NCBI RefSeq assembly: GCF_030127125.1
Contig: NZ_CP126156.1
Location: 930,001 to 994,000 of the forward strand
Direction of reading: 5' to 3'
DNA: 64,000 bases
DNA from: Halobaculum litoreum
Lineage (GTDB): Archaea; Halobacteriota; Halobacteria; Halobacteriales; Haloferacaceae
Notes under the pieces: generated by a model
Databases searched by the model: none
The model's input: only the letters and a program-made list of their open reading frames with translations
Told to the model about the DNA's origin: nothing
Program-made: the position numbers and the translations under genes
Shown here: positions 33,973 through 43,471 of the stretch, one piece after another
Position numbering within the stretch: the first letter of the stretch is position 1
Layout: every line of letters begins with the position of its first letter

Positions 33973-34591
33973 GGACGCCCCGCGGTCCGACGGGACGCGC
34001 GACACGAGCACTCGCGACTCCCTCGCGGCCCGGCGGGGGCTCGACGCGCCCGTGTACGCTCCCGCGGAGGACTCCGGCCTCCTCGCGGAGGCGGCGGTCG
34101 AGCACGCCCGCGGGGCGACGCTGGAAGTCGGCACCGGCTCCGGCTGGGTGGCCGAGAGGGTGCGAACCGAGTCCGACGCGACGCGCGTGATCGGGAGCGA
34201 CGTGAACCCCCACGCCGCCCGGCGGGCGCGCGACCGCGGCGTCGAGGCCGTCCGCGCGGACCTCCTGGGCCCGTTCCGCGACGGCGCCCTCGACACGGTG
34301 CTGTTCAATCCGCCGTACCTGCCGACGGACCCGGACAACGAGTGGGACGACTGGCAGGAGGCGGCGCTGTCGGGCGGCGAGTCCGGCCGGGACCTCATCG
34401 AGCCGTTCCTCGACGACCTCCCGCGCGCGCTCGCGCCCGACGGCGTGGCGCTGCTGCTCGTCTCCTCGCTGACCGGCTTCGCCGACGTCGTCGAGTACGC
34501 CGTCGACGCCGGCTTCCGGGCGGAGACGGTCGCCGAGGAGTCGTACCCGTTCGAGACGCTCTCGATCCTCGCGCTCCGACACCGGGAGTGA
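33965..34591 (+). CDS. HemK2/MTQ2-type release-factor glutamine methyltransferase
   Basis: This 208-residue SAM methyltransferase has PVYAPAEDSGLLAEA near 29-43, the motif-I LEVGTGSGWVAE near 52-63 and the catalytic NPPY near 115-118, the signature of HemK-type enzymes that methylate the GGQ glutamine of class I release factors. The small single-domain size fits the archaeal/eukaryal Mtq2 form that acts on aRF1. It starts at a GTG at 33965 that overlaps the MscS gene end by eight bases, so translation is coupled. Cluster position next to KsgA and Rpb4 is a common archaeal arrangement. Confidence 0.9.
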   Translation: MPEDAPRSDGTRDTSTRDSLAARRGLDAPVYAPAEDSGLLAEAAVEHARGATLEVGTGSGWVAERVRTESDATRVIGSDVNPHAARRARDRGVEAVRADLLGPFRDGALDTVLFNPPYLPTDPDNEWDDWQEAALSGGESGRDLIEPFLDDLPRALAPDGVALLLVSSLTGFADVVEYAVDAGFRAETVAEESYPFETLSILALRHRE

Positions 34592-34628
34592 GGCCGAAGA
34601 ATTACCGTGAGACATTAACCCGAACGAC

Positions 34629-34638
34629 AAGTATTATG
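34629..34638 (+). promoter_or_regulatory. TATA-like box for the methionine-synthase pair
   Basis: AAGTATTATG lies about 26-35 bases before the ATG at 34664. Confidence 0.5.
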
Positions 34639-34663
34639 CGTCGGCATTTCGTAGCCGTGAGCG

Positions 34664-35692
34664 ATGACCGACGTAGTCGCGACCACTCCGGGACTGTATC
34701 CGCTCCCGGACTGGGCGAAGGGGGAACTCTCCGACCTGAAGGGGCACCAGAAACACGACCTCATCGACGGCGCCGAGGGGGCGGCCGTCACCGACGTGTA
34801 CGACGACGTCCGCGCCGAGGTCGTCGCCGACCAACGCGAGGCCGGCCTGGGCCGGATCGTCGAGGGGCAGGGCCGGTGGGACGATATGCTGGCGCACCCG
34901 CTGACCGTCCACGACAGCGTCGAGACGGGCGGCATCGTCCGCTACTACGACAACAACAACTTCTACCGCGACCCCCGGGTCGTCGACGACCTCGCCGCGT
35001 CGGGTGACGTCGCGGCGGAACTGACCGCGGCGACGGCCCACCTCGGGGACGACGACGCGCTGCAGGCCGTCCTCCCGGGCCCGTACACGCTCGCCGACCT
35101 CGCGACCGACGAACACTACGGCGACGAGGCGGCGTTCCTCGACGCCGTGGGCGAGTTCCTCGCGGGCGAGGTGGAGGCGTTCCCCGCCCACGAGACGCTG
35201 TTCCTCCTCGAGCCGTCGTTCGTGACGAACGCGCCCGACGACGACCTGAACGAGCTCGCGAGCGAGACGATCGACCGCGTGGCGGGCGCGACCGACGCCG
35301 ACGTCGTCGTCCAGACGTACTGGGCGGCGTTCGAGGAGAAGGCGTACGCACACCTGATGGACGCCGACGTCGACGCCGTCGGCTTCGACTTCGTCGCGGC
35401 CGACCGCGAGGCGAACCTGGAGTGCGTCAACGAGCTCGGCACGAAAGACGACATCGCGCTCGGCTTGGTCGACGGCCAGAACACGCTCGTCGAGCAGCCC
35501 GAGACGGTCGCCGAGCGCGTCGACTGGGTCGACGACCAGATCCCCGCCCAGGAGTTCGACACCACCTACGTGACCCCCAACACCGAGACGTTCTACCTGC
35601 CCGTGAACAAACACAAGGCGAAGCTGTCGGTGCTCGCGGAGGCCGCCGGGATCGCGAACGCCGACGTCGCGGAGACGGAGGTGGAGGCGTGA
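34664..35692 (+). CDS. MetE-like protein, N-terminal-type half
   Basis: This 342-residue protein belongs to the B12-independent methionine synthase (MetE) superfamily, a TIM-barrel with GLYPLPDWAK near residues 10-19, LPGPYTLADLA near 137-147 and FLLEPSF near 185-191. In haloarchaea two single-domain MetE proteins are encoded side by side in place of one two-domain enzyme. The conserved HxC/C zinc ligands of the catalytic half are not evident here, so this unit is probably the partner or an atypical paralogue. Its stop overlaps the GTG start of the next gene (GTGA). Confidence 0.82.
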   Translation: MTDVVATTPGLYPLPDWAKGELSDLKGHQKHDLIDGAEGAAVTDVYDDVRAEVVADQREAGLGRIVEGQGRWDDMLAHPLTVHDSVETGGIVRYYDNNNFYRDPRVVDDLAASGDVAAELTAATAHLGDDDALQAVLPGPYTLADLATDEHYGDEAAFLDAVGEFLAGEVEAFPAHETLFLLEPSFVTNAPDDDLNELASETIDRVAGATDADVVVQTYWAAFEEKAYAHLMDADVDAVGFDFVAADREANLECVNELGTKDDIALGLVDGQNTLVEQPETVAERVDWVDDQIPAQEFDTTYVTPNTETFYLPVNKHKAKLSVLAEAAGIANADVAETEVEA

Positions 35693-36771
35693 GCCGCAAC
35701 CCCGGGAACCGCGAGCAGTTCCGCCCCGAAGGGCACGAGACGGACCACTTCCTGCTGACGACCGTGGTCGGCTCGTACCCCAAGCCGAAGTGGCTCAACC
35801 GCGCCCGCGACCGCTTCGAGGACGACGACCACCAGTTCGGCGACGCGGAGTGGGCCGAGGCGACCGACGACGCCTGTCGCGTGATCACCCACGAGCACGA
35901 GCGCGCCGGCCTCGACACGGTCGTCGACGGCGAGATGCGCCGCGAGGAGATGGTGGAGTTCTTCGCGGAACGCATCGACGGCTACGAGTTCAACGGCCCC
36001 GTGAAGGTGTGGGGCCACAACTACTTCGACAAGCCGTCGGTCGTCGAGGACGTCGCGTACGACGAGCCGTGGCTCGTCGACGAGTTCGCGTTCGTCGACG
36101 ACGTGGCGACGCGCCCGGTGAAGGTGCCGATCACGGGGCCGTACACGCTCGCCAACTGGGCGTTCAACGAGTCGTACCCGGACGACGAGGCGCTGGCGTA
36201 CGACCTCGCCGACCTGGTGAACGAGGAGATCGAGAAGCTCGTCGAGGCGGGCGCCCGCTACATCCAGATCGACGAGCCGGCGCTGGCGACGACGCCGGAC
36301 GACCACGCCATCGTCGGCGAGTGTCTCGAACGCATCGTCGCGGACATCCCCGACGAGGTCCGTATCGGCCTCCACGTCTGTTACGGGGACTACTCGCGCG
36401 TCTACCCCGAGATCAACGACTACCCGATCGACGAGTTCGACGTGGAGCTGTGCAACGACGACTACGAGCAGATCGAGACGTTCGCCGACGGCGAGTTCGC
36501 GCCCGACCTCGCGCTCGGCGTCGTCGACGCCCACGTCGCCGAGGTGGAGTCCGTCGAGGAGATCAAGGCCAACATCGAGCAGGGCCTGAAGGTCGTCCCC
36601 CCGGAGAAGCTCACCGTCAGCCCCGACTGCGGGCTGAAACTGCTCCCGCGCGAGGCGGCGTACGGGAAGATGGAGAACCTCGTGCAGGCGGCCCGCGAGG
36701 TCGAACAGGAACTGGACGCCGGCACCATCGACGTGCCCGCCGTCGGCGACGTCGCGCCGGCGGACGACTGA
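35689..36771 (+). CDS. MetE-like methionine synthase, catalytic-type half
   Basis: This 360-residue protein is the catalytic-type MetE homologue. It starts with the barrel segment TTVVGSYPKPKWLNRAR near 22-38. Zinc ligands are visible as LHVCYGD (His-x-Cys near residues 226-230) and the later Cys in VSPDCGLKLLPREAAYGKM (near 310-328); the Glu pair of the active site lies in QIDEPALATTPDDH (near 197-210). It transfers a methyl group to homocysteine; the methyl donor in haloarchaea is not certain, since C1 carriers differ from bacterial polyglutamyl folate. It is translationally coupled to the upstream MetE-like gene. Confidence 0.86.
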   Translation: MSRNPGNREQFRPEGHETDHFLLTTVVGSYPKPKWLNRARDRFEDDDHQFGDAEWAEATDDACRVITHEHERAGLDTVVDGEMRREEMVEFFAERIDGYEFNGPVKVWGHNYFDKPSVVEDVAYDEPWLVDEFAFVDDVATRPVKVPITGPYTLANWAFNESYPDDEALAYDLADLVNEEIEKLVEAGARYIQIDEPALATTPDDHAIVGECLERIVADIPDEVRIGLHVCYGDYSRVYPEINDYPIDEFDVELCNDDYEQIETFADGEFAPDLALGVVDAHVAEVESVEEIKANIEQGLKVVPPEKLTVSPDCGLKLLPREAAYGKMENLVQAAREVEQELDAGTIDVPAVGDVAPADD

Positions 36772-36924
36772 CGCGGGGCGCGCGGCCGCTCCGGTGGAGA
36801 CCCGCCCCGAGGGCCGGCCACGTCGGGCGCCTCTCCGTGTGCGGACGGTTCGCACGGTGACGAAAGCTCGCGTTTGAGCCTTCGTCGTGTTTAGTTGACA
36901 CCGGTCCGACCCTTCGAGTGTCAC

Positions 36925-37467
36925 ATGCGACCGACGGAAACGACGACACTGGTCCTCGTGGCAGTCCTCGCGGTATCGGCCGTCGGCGTCGCGGGCGTCG
37001 CCGCCGCCCAAGGCGCCACCGAGGTGACCACGGTGAACGGGACGGTCCGTGTCCACGCGGCGGAGGACGCGACGATCGAGGGGACGACCGACCTCGACCC
37101 CGGGACGAACGTGACGGTGCGACTCAGGTCGACGGGTGAGACACAGCCGAGCTTCATCGCCACCGAGGAGGCGACCGTTCGCGAGGACGGCACGTTCGCG
37201 ATCGGGCACGACTTCTCCCAGCACGCTCCCGGCGACACGTTCTCCGTGACCGTCCTGTACGACGACGCGACCGTCGCCGAGGTCGAGGGGCGGGTCGTCG
37301 CCGCGGACGCGGCGGTGACGCCGACGGAGACGACGAGTCCGACGCCGTACATCCACACGACCACGATCGACCGCCGGACCGACACGCTCGTCCCCGGGTT
37401 CGGCGCCGCGACGGCGGTCGCGGCCGCGTGTGTCGCACTCGTCGCCGTCGTCCGACGGATCGACTGA
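36925..37467 (+). CDS. Small secreted surface protein with BGTF-like domain and PGF-type C-terminus
   Basis: This 180-residue protein begins with a signal peptide (MRPTETTTLVLVAVLAVSAVGVAGVAAAQG). A beta-sandwich with IEGTTDLDPGTNVTVRL and VREDGTFAIGHDFSQHAPGDTFSV, like the haloarchaeal BGTF surface domain, follows. A Thr/Pro-rich stalk leads to LVPGFGAATAVAAACVALVAVV and a basic end (RRID), a PGF-type archaeosortase sorting layout. It is probably cell-surface anchored. A TATA-like GTTTAGTTG lies about 30 bases upstream (36889-36897). No enzyme activity is indicated. Confidence 0.75.
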   Translation: MRPTETTTLVLVAVLAVSAVGVAGVAAAQGATEVTTVNGTVRVHAAEDATIEGTTDLDPGTNVTVRLRSTGETQPSFIATEEATVREDGTFAIGHDFSQHAPGDTFSVTVLYDDATVAEVEGRVVAADAAVTPTETTSPTPYIHTTTIDRRTDTLVPGFGAATAVAAACVALVAVVRRID

Positions 37468-37516
37468 CGCCGGGACACCCGACAACTGATAACCCACCGC
37501 CGCGAACGTCGGCGCC

Positions 37517-38506
37517 ATGACCGACGGACCCCCGCTCGCCGAGGCGGTCGAGGCGACGGCCGACGACATCGCGACGATGGAGATCCGCGGCGCCGCCACC
37601 ATCGCCCGCGCGGCCGCCGAGGCCGTCGCCGAACAGGCGGCCGAGACGGACGCGGACACCCCCGCCGCCTTCGAGCGGACGATGCGACACGCCGGCCGAC
37701 GGCTGTACGGCACCCGCCCGACGGCCGTCTCGCTGCCCAACGCCCTCCGCTACACTCTCGGACGCATGGCGGGCGACGACGTGGAGACGCTCCGGAGTTC
37801 GCTGCTGGCGGCGACGACCGCCTTCACCGACCGCCTCGACCGCGCCCAGCGCGACCTCGGGCGCGTCGGCGCGAACCGCATCCGCGACGGCGACACGGTG
37901 ATGACCCACTGCCACTCCACGGACGCGCTCGCGTGCGTCGAGGCGGCCGTCGGGCAGGGAAAGGAGGTGTCGGCGATCGTCAAGGAGACGCGCCCGCGCA
38001 ACCAGGGGCACATCACCGCCACCGAACTCCGCGAGATGGGCGTCGACGTGACCCTGGTCGTCGACTCGGCCGCGCGCCGCTACCTCGACGACGTCGACCA
38101 CGTGCTCGTCGGCGCCGACTCCATCGCCGCCGACGGCGGCGTCGTCAACAAGATCGGTACCTCGGGGCTCGCCGTCAACGCCCGCGAGCGCGGCGTCCCG
38201 ATCATGGTCGCCGCCCAGACGATCAAACTCCACCCCGACACGCTCACCGGCCACACCGTCGAGATCGAGATGCGCGACGAGTCGGAGGTGATCGCCGACG
38301 ACGCCCGCGCGGACATCGGCGACATCGCCGTCGAGAACCCCGCCTTCGACGTGACGCCGCCGCGGTACGTCGACGCCATCGTCACCGAGTCGGGGCAGTT
38401 CCCGCCCGAGAGCATCGTCACGCTCATGCGCGAGCTGTTCGGCGAGAGCGCCGACCGCCCGTGGGAGGAGCCGGACGGCACGACGGGGTCCGCCTCGTCC
38501 GCATGA
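37517..38506 (+). CDS. Ribose-1,5-bisphosphate isomerase
   Basis: This enzyme converts ribose 1,5-bisphosphate to ribulose 1,5-bisphosphate in archaeal nucleoside catabolism. The 329-residue protein belongs to the eIF2B-like family: catalytic residues are recognisable as C132 (VMTHCHSTDALACVE) and D201 (VLVGADSIAADGG), matching Cys133/Asp202 of the Thermococcus kodakarensis enzyme. The C-terminal half has IKLHPDTLTGHTVEIEMRD. Its stop overlaps the ATG of the PfkB kinase gene, so the two act together. No type III Rubisco or AMP phosphorylase is in the window. Confidence 0.9.
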   Translation: MTDGPPLAEAVEATADDIATMEIRGAATIARAAAEAVAEQAAETDADTPAAFERTMRHAGRRLYGTRPTAVSLPNALRYTLGRMAGDDVETLRSSLLAATTAFTDRLDRAQRDLGRVGANRIRDGDTVMTHCHSTDALACVEAAVGQGKEVSAIVKETRPRNQGHITATELREMGVDVTLVVDSAARRYLDDVDHVLVGADSIAADGGVVNKIGTSGLAVNARERGVPIMVAAQTIKLHPDTLTGHTVEIEMRDESEVIADDARADIGDIAVENPAFDVTPPRYVDAIVTESGQFPPESIVTLMRELFGESADRPWEEPDGTTGSASSA

Positions 38507-39453
38507 GCCGCGACCGTTCGGGCGACCGCGCCCTCGCCGGCGCCGGCCGCCGCGACCGGCCGCGCGTGCTGTGTGCGGGCCACGTCAACTGGGACGTGAC
38601 GCTCATCGTCGACCGCCTGCCCGCGCCCGACGGCGAGGTGCGCATCGAGCGTCGCCACCAGGCGGGCGGCGGGAGCGCCGCCAACGTCGCGGCCGTGCTC
38701 GCGGGGCTCGACTGCGACGCGGCGCTGTTCGGCTCCGTCGGCGACGACGAGTCCGGACTGCTCGCGGGCCGCGAACTGACGGACGCGGGGGTCCGGACCC
38801 ACCTCGTCGACACCGACGGCGAGACGGCCGTCAAGTACCTGATCGTCGACGCCGACGGCGAGGTGATGGTGCTGTCGAACGAGGGGGCCAACGAGGCGTT
38901 CACGGCCGCCGACCTCCCCCGCGGGGCGCTCACGGCCGCGACGGACCTGTTGCACCTGACGAACCAGCCGCCGGCGGTCGCGGCCGCGCTCGCCGAGCGC
39001 GCCCGGGAGAACGGCGCGCTCGTGAGCTTCGCGCCCGGCCGGCAGTTCGCCGAGCGGGACTTCTCGGCGACGCTCCCGCTGGCGGACCTGGTGTTCTGCA
39101 ACCGCCGGGAGGCGGCGGCGCTGCTCGACGAGGACGAACACGGCGACACGGCGTACGGCGCGCTCCGCGACGACGCCACGCTCGTCGTCACCCACGGCGC
39201 CGAGGGGTCGGAGGTGCACGACCGCGCGAGCGGCCGCACGGACACCCACGACGGCTTCGACGCGGACGTGGTCGACACGACCGGCGCCGGCGACGCGTTC
39301 GCGGCGGGCTTCCTCGCGGCGACGCTGGACGGCGGCGACCGCGACCGGGCGCTGGCGGTCGCGAACGCCTGCGGGGCGCTCGCGGCCGGCGAGGTGGGCG
39401 CGCGCGTCGAACTGACGTGGGAGCGGATCGACGCGTTCCTGACCGGGACCTGA
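38503..39453 (+). CDS. PfkB family sugar kinase (candidate ribose-1-phosphate kinase)
   Basis: The 316-residue protein is a ribokinase-fold (PfkB) kinase: VNWDVTLIVDRLPAPDGE near residues 28-45, RHQAGGGSAANVAAVLAGL near 52-70, and the ATP/anion-hole motif DTTGAGDAFAAGFL near 255-268 with the catalytic Asp in GAGD. It overlaps the ribose-1,5-bisphosphate isomerase gene (ATGA), which makes it a good candidate for the ATP-dependent ribose-1-phosphate kinase of the haloarchaeal non-carboxylating pentose-bisphosphate pathway. That assignment is inference from context; other sugar kinase substrates cannot be excluded. Confidence 0.82.
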   Translation: MSRDRSGDRALAGAGRRDRPRVLCAGHVNWDVTLIVDRLPAPDGEVRIERRHQAGGGSAANVAAVLAGLDCDAALFGSVGDDESGLLAGRELTDAGVRTHLVDTDGETAVKYLIVDADGEVMVLSNEGANEAFTAADLPRGALTAATDLLHLTNQPPAVAAALAERARENGALVSFAPGRQFAERDFSATLPLADLVFCNRREAAALLDEDEHGDTAYGALRDDATLVVTHGAEGSEVHDRASGRTDTHDGFDADVVDTTGAGDAFAAGFLAATLDGGDRDRALAVANACGALAAGEVGARVELTWERIDAFLTGT

Positions 39454-39542
39454 CCGGTCGGTCGCCTGTTACGGAACCCCTAAGGGGCGCGTGGTCGCAC
39501 CTGCCCCCAACGAATGTCCGCTTCGACCCGAGGTGAGCAGCC

Positions 39543-41093
39543 GTGACGATGGAGGACCGCATCGACGAGCTCCGCGAGAAGCGTGCGGAGGCCGAGAAGG
39601 GGGGCGGCGAGGACCGGATCGAGCGCCAACACGAGAAGGGGAAGCTGACCGCGCGCGAGCGCATCGACTACTTCCTCGACGACGGCACGTTCCACGAGTT
39701 CGACCAGTTCCGCACCCACGACACCCACACCTTCGGGATGGAGGGCAAGCGGATCATGGGCGACGGCGTCGTCACCGGCTACGGCGAGGTGAACGGCCGG
39801 AAGACGTTCGTGTTCGCCCACGACTTCACCGTGTTCGGCGGGTCGCTCGGCGAGGTGTTCGCCGAGAAGGTGTGTAAGGTGATGGACAAGGCGATGGACG
39901 TCGGCGCGCCCGTCGTCGGCCTCAACGACTCCGCGGGCGCCCGCATCCAGGAGGGCGTCGGCTCGCTCGCCGGCTACGCGGAGATATTCCGGCGCAACAC
40001 CGAGGCGTCGGGCGTCATCCCGCAGCTGTCGGGGATCATGGGCCCGTGCGCCGGCGGCGCGGTGTACTCCCCCGCCATCACGGACTTCGTGTTCATGGTG
40101 AAGGAGTCGAGCCACATGTTCATCACCGGGCCCGAGGTGATCAAGACGGTCACCGGGGAGGAGGTGAGCTTCGAGGAACTCGGCGGCGCCCAGACGCACG
40201 CCAGCACCTCCGGCGTCGCCCACTTCGCGGAGGACTCCGAGGAGGAGGCGCTCGACCACATGCGCCGCCTGCTGTCGTACCTCCCGCAGAACAACGTCGA
40301 GGACCCGCCGCGCGTCGAGCCGTGGGACGACCCCGAGCGCCGCGACGAGGAGCTCAACTCGATCGTCCCCGACGAGCCGCGCAAGCCGTACGACATCACG
40401 AACGTCGTCGACCGCGTCGTCGACGAGGGGTCGTTCTTCGAGACCCACGCCGACTTCGCGAAGAACATCGTCACCGGCTTCGCCCGCCTCGACGGCCGCT
40501 CGGTCGGCGTCGTCGCGAACCAGCCGCGGGTCAACGCCGGCACGCTCGACATCGAGTCCAGCGAGAAGGGCGCGCGCTTCGTCCGGTTCTGTGACGCGTT
40601 CAACGTCCCCATCCTCACGTTCGTCGACGTCCCCGGGTTCATGCCCGGCACCGACCAGGAGCACGGCGGCATCATCCGTCACGGCGCGAAGCTGCTGTAC
40701 GCGTACTCGGAGGCGACCGTCCCCCTCCTGACCGTCATCACGCGCAAGGCGTACGGCGGCGCGTACGACGTCATGGCCTCCAAGCACATCGGCGGCGACG
40801 TGAACTACGCGTGGCCGACCGCCGAGATCGCGGTGATGGGGCCGCAGGGCGCGGTGAACATCCTCTACGACGACGAACTCGCCGACGCCGACGACCCCGA
40901 ACAGAAGCGTCAGGAGCTGATCGACGAGTACCGCGAGGAGTTCGCCAACCCCTACACGGCCGCCGACAAGGGGTTCCTCGACGACGTGCTCGAGCCGCCG
41001 GAGACGCGGCCGCGGCTCATCGACGACCTGGAGATGCTCTCGTCGAAGCGCGACTCGCTCCCGGACAAGAAACACGGCAACATCCCGATCTGA
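39543..41093 (+). CDS. pccB: Acyl-CoA carboxylase carboxyltransferase subunit
   Basis: The 516-residue protein is the beta (carboxyltransferase) subunit of propionyl/acetyl-CoA carboxylase. It has two crotonase-like halves: [22 protein letters not shown] near 122-143 and [25 protein letters not shown] near 361-385, plus the biotin-facing [12 protein letters not shown]. It carboxylates acyl-CoA with CO2 from biotin. The GTG start at 39543 gives [10 protein letters not shown]; an in-frame ATG at 39549 is also possible. It precedes the small third subunit by one base and pccA by about 420 bases. Confidence 0.93.
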   Translation: MTMEDRIDELREKRAEAEKGGGEDRIERQHEKGKLTARERIDYFLDDGTFHEFDQFRTHDTHTFGMEGKRIMGDGVVTGYGEVNGRKTFVFAHDFTVFGGSLGEVFAEKVCKVMDKAMDVGAPVVGLNDSAGARIQEGVGSLAGYAEIFRRNTEASGVIPQLSGIMGPCAGGAVYSPAITDFVFMVKESSHMFITGPEVIKTVTGEEVSFEELGGAQTHASTSGVAHFAEDSEEEALDHMRRLLSYLPQNNVEDPPRVEPWDDPERRDEELNSIVPDEPRKPYDITNVVDRVVDEGSFFETHADFAKNIVTGFARLDGRSVGVVANQPRVNAGTLDIESSEKGARFVRFCDAFNVPILTFVDVPGFMPGTDQEHGGIIRHGAKLLYAYSEATVPLLTVITRKAYGGAYDVMASKHIGGDVNYAWPTAEIAVMGPQGAVNILYDDELADADDPEQKRQELIDEYREEFANPYTAADKGFLDDVLEPPETRPRLIDDLEMLSSKRDSLPDKKHGNIPI

Positions 41094-41094
41094 G

Positions 41095-41409
41095 ATGGCG
41101 ACCGACGACCCCGACGCGGCCGACGAGCCGGACGCCCTCGCGCCGTCGCGGCTCGCCGACCGCCTGACGCTCCCGGACGACGCCGACGCGGAGGAGGCGG
41201 CCGCCATCGTCGCCGCCGTCGGCGCGCAGATCCGTGACAGCGAGGCCGCGGCCGCGGCGGCCGCGGCGGCCGAGGGCGAGGAGACGTGGGACGGCAAGCG
41301 GTGGGCGTTCGCCGGCCGACTCGACGCGCTCGGCGGCCGCCCCGCCCGCGTGCCGACGGGGGCGCCGACCGACGCGTGGGCCGCGAGCGGGCGAGCCGAC
41401 CGCTTCTGA
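41095..41409 (+). CDS. pccX: Small PccX-like subunit of the acyl-CoA carboxylase
   Basis: This 104-residue acidic protein lies between pccB and pccA, its ATG one base after the pccB stop. It has a central helix with an Ala run ([17 protein letters not shown]) and a C-terminal [10 protein letters not shown] segment that resembles the epsilon subunit of actinobacterial carboxylases, where a Trp/Arg-rich end contacts the beta ring. In Haloferax mediterranei a comparable small subunit (PccX) is needed for propionyl-CoA carboxylase activity. The assignment rests on position and composition rather than strong sequence identity. Confidence 0.75.
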   Translation: MATDDPDAADEPDALAPSRLADRLTLPDDADAEEAAAIVAAVGAQIRDSEAAAAAAAAAEGEETWDGKRWAFAGRLDALGGRPARVPTGAPTDAWAASGRADRF

Positions 41410-41516
41410 CGGGACGGGTGGGGACCCCCGCGGGCGACTTCCCTCTCGCGGGTCGCGTCGTGACCGGTCCCGAACCGACGGTTTGAGTAGACGCCCTGCG
41501 GAAGCACCTCGCAAGA

Positions 41517-43370
41517 ATGACCGAAACCCAGGGGTTCGACAAGGTGCTCGTCGCCAACCGCGGGGAGATCGCGGTGCGCGTGATGCGCGCGTGCGAGGAA
41601 CTCGACATCGAGACGGTCGCGGTGTACTCCGAGGCCGACAAACACGGCGGGCACGTCCGCTACGCCGACGAGGCGTACAACGTCGGCCCGGCCCGCGCGG
41701 CCGACTCCTACCTCGACCAGGACGCGATCGTCGAGGCGGCCCGGAAGGCCGGCGCCGACGCGATCCACCCCGGGTACGGGTTCCTCGCGGAGAACGCCGA
41801 CTTCGCCGCGAAGGTCGCCGACGCCGAGGGGATCACGTGGGTCGGCCCGACCAGCGAGGCGATGGAGTCGCTGGGCGAGAAGACGAAGGCCCGCAAGATC
41901 ATGGACGGCGCGGACGTCCCCATCGTACCGGGGACGACCGACCCCGTCACCGAGGTCGAGGAGGTCACCGACTTCGGCGACGAGTACGGCTACCCCGTCG
42001 CGATCAAGGCGGAGGGCGGCGGCGGCGGCCGCGGGATGAAGGTCGTCGAGTCGGCCGACGAGGCGGCCGACCTGCTCCGGTCCGCCAAGCGCGAGGGGGA
42101 GGCGTACTTCTCGAATGACTCGGTGTACCTCGAGCGCTACCTCGAGAACCCGCGCCACATCGAGGTGCAGATCGTCGCCGACCAGCACGGCAACGTCCGC
42201 CACCTCGGCGAGCGCGACTGCTCGCTCCAGCGCCGCCACCAGAAGGTGATCGAGGAGGGGCCATCGCCCGCGCTGTCGGACGAGTTGCGCGAGCAGATCG
42301 GCGAGGCGGCGCGTCGCGGCGTCCGCGCGGCCGACTACACGAACGCGGGGACCGTCGAGTTCCTCGTCGAGGAGGACCTCGAGCGCGAGGACGGCGAGCT
42401 GCTCGGGCCGGACACGAACTTCTACTTCCTCGAAGTCAACACCCGGATCCAGGTGGAGCACACCGTCACCGAGGAGCTGACGGGCATCGACATCGTGAAA
42501 GCGCAGCTGCGCGTCGCGATGGGCGAGGAGATCGGGTTCGCCCAAGAGGACGTCGAACTGGAGGGGCACGCGATGGAGTTCCGCATCAACGCGGAGAACG
42601 CGGCCGACGACTTCGCGCCCGCCAACAAAGGGAGCCTCGAGACGTACGACCCGCCGGGCGGCATCGGCGTCCGCCTCGACGACGCGCTCCGGCAGGGCGA
42701 CGACATCGTCACCGACTACGACTCGATGATCGCGAAGCTGATCGTCCACGGGTCGGACCGCACCGAGTGTCTCGCCCGCTCGCGGCGCGCGCTCGCCGAG
42801 TACGACATCGAGGGCGTCGTCACCATCGTCCCGTTCCACCGCCTGATGCTCACCGACGAGCGCTTCGTCGGCGGCACGCACACGACGAAGTACCTCGACG
42901 AGGAGGCCGACCGCTCGACGTTCGCGGAGGCCCAGGAGAAGTGGGGCACCGGCGACGCCGCCGCCGACGACGGCGAGGAGTCGACCGAGCGGGAGTTCAC
43001 CGTCGAGGTGAACGGCAAGCGCTTCGAGGTGAGCCTCGAGGAGCGCGGCGCGCCCGCCATCCCGACGCCGAACGGCGCCGGCGGCGGCTCCGGGCGGATG
43101 GAGCGCCCCGGCGTCGCCGCGGACGACGGCGACGACGAGGTCGTCGTCGAGGGGGACGGCGAGACGGTCGAGGCGGAGATGCAGGGCACCATCCTCTCGG
43201 TGAACGTCGCCGAGGGCGACGAGGTCGCCGCCGGCGACGTCGTCTGCGTGCTGGAGGCGATGAAGATGGAGAACGACGTCGTCGCCGACATGGGCGGCGT
43301 CGTTTCGCAGGTGCTCGTCGGCGAGGGCGACTCCGTCGACATGGGCGACGTGCTGGTCGTCCTGGAGTAA
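41517..43370 (+). CDS. pccA: Acyl-CoA carboxylase biotin carboxylase/BCCP subunit
   Basis: The 617-residue protein fuses biotin carboxylase to the biotin carboxyl carrier. [17 protein letters not shown] starts at residue 8, the ATP-grasp glycine loop [12 protein letters not shown] is near 164-175, and [13 protein letters not shown] lies near 213-225. The C-terminal biotinyl domain ends with [11 protein letters not shown], where the Lys near 583 receives biotin. It acts with PccB and PccX in propionyl-CoA assimilation or acetyl-CoA carboxylation. A region at 490-545 is a linker. Confidence 0.94.
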   Translation: MTETQGFDKVLVANRGEIAVRVMRACEELDIETVAVYSEADKHGGHVRYADEAYNVGPARAADSYLDQDAIVEAARKAGADAIHPGYGFLAENADFAAKVADAEGITWVGPTSEAMESLGEKTKARKIMDGADVPIVPGTTDPVTEVEEVTDFGDEYGYPVAIKAEGGGGGRGMKVVESADEAADLLRSAKREGEAYFSNDSVYLERYLENPRHIEVQIVADQHGNVRHLGERDCSLQRRHQKVIEEGPSPALSDELREQIGEAARRGVRAADYTNAGTVEFLVEEDLEREDGELLGPDTNFYFLEVNTRIQVEHTVTEELTGIDIVKAQLRVAMGEEIGFAQEDVELEGHAMEFRINAENAADDFAPANKGSLETYDPPGGIGVRLDDALRQGDDIVTDYDSMIAKLIVHGSDRTECLARSRRALAEYDIEGVVTIVPFHRLMLTDERFVGGTHTTKYLDEEADRSTFAEAQEKWGTGDAAADDGEESTEREFTVEVNGKRFEVSLEERGAPAIPTPNGAGGGSGRMERPGVAADDGDDEVVVEGDGETVEAEMQGTILSVNVAEGDEVAAGDVVCVLEAMKMENDVVADMGGVVSQVLVGEGDSVDMGDVLVVLE

Positions 43371-43471
43371 GTCGCCGCGTCGCGACCCCCGTCGGTCGCC
43401 GTGCACCGAAGCTGCAACATCCCGGACGATACCGATACGTCCGTTTCTGTCGTCTCTCCGATCGGTTATCC

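Noticed and set aside
37517..39453. The classical Rubisco-dependent pentose-bisphosphate pathway
   Set aside because: Neither Rubisco large subunit nor AMP phosphorylase is adjacent to the isomerase in this window, unlike the complete archaeal Rubisco pathway.
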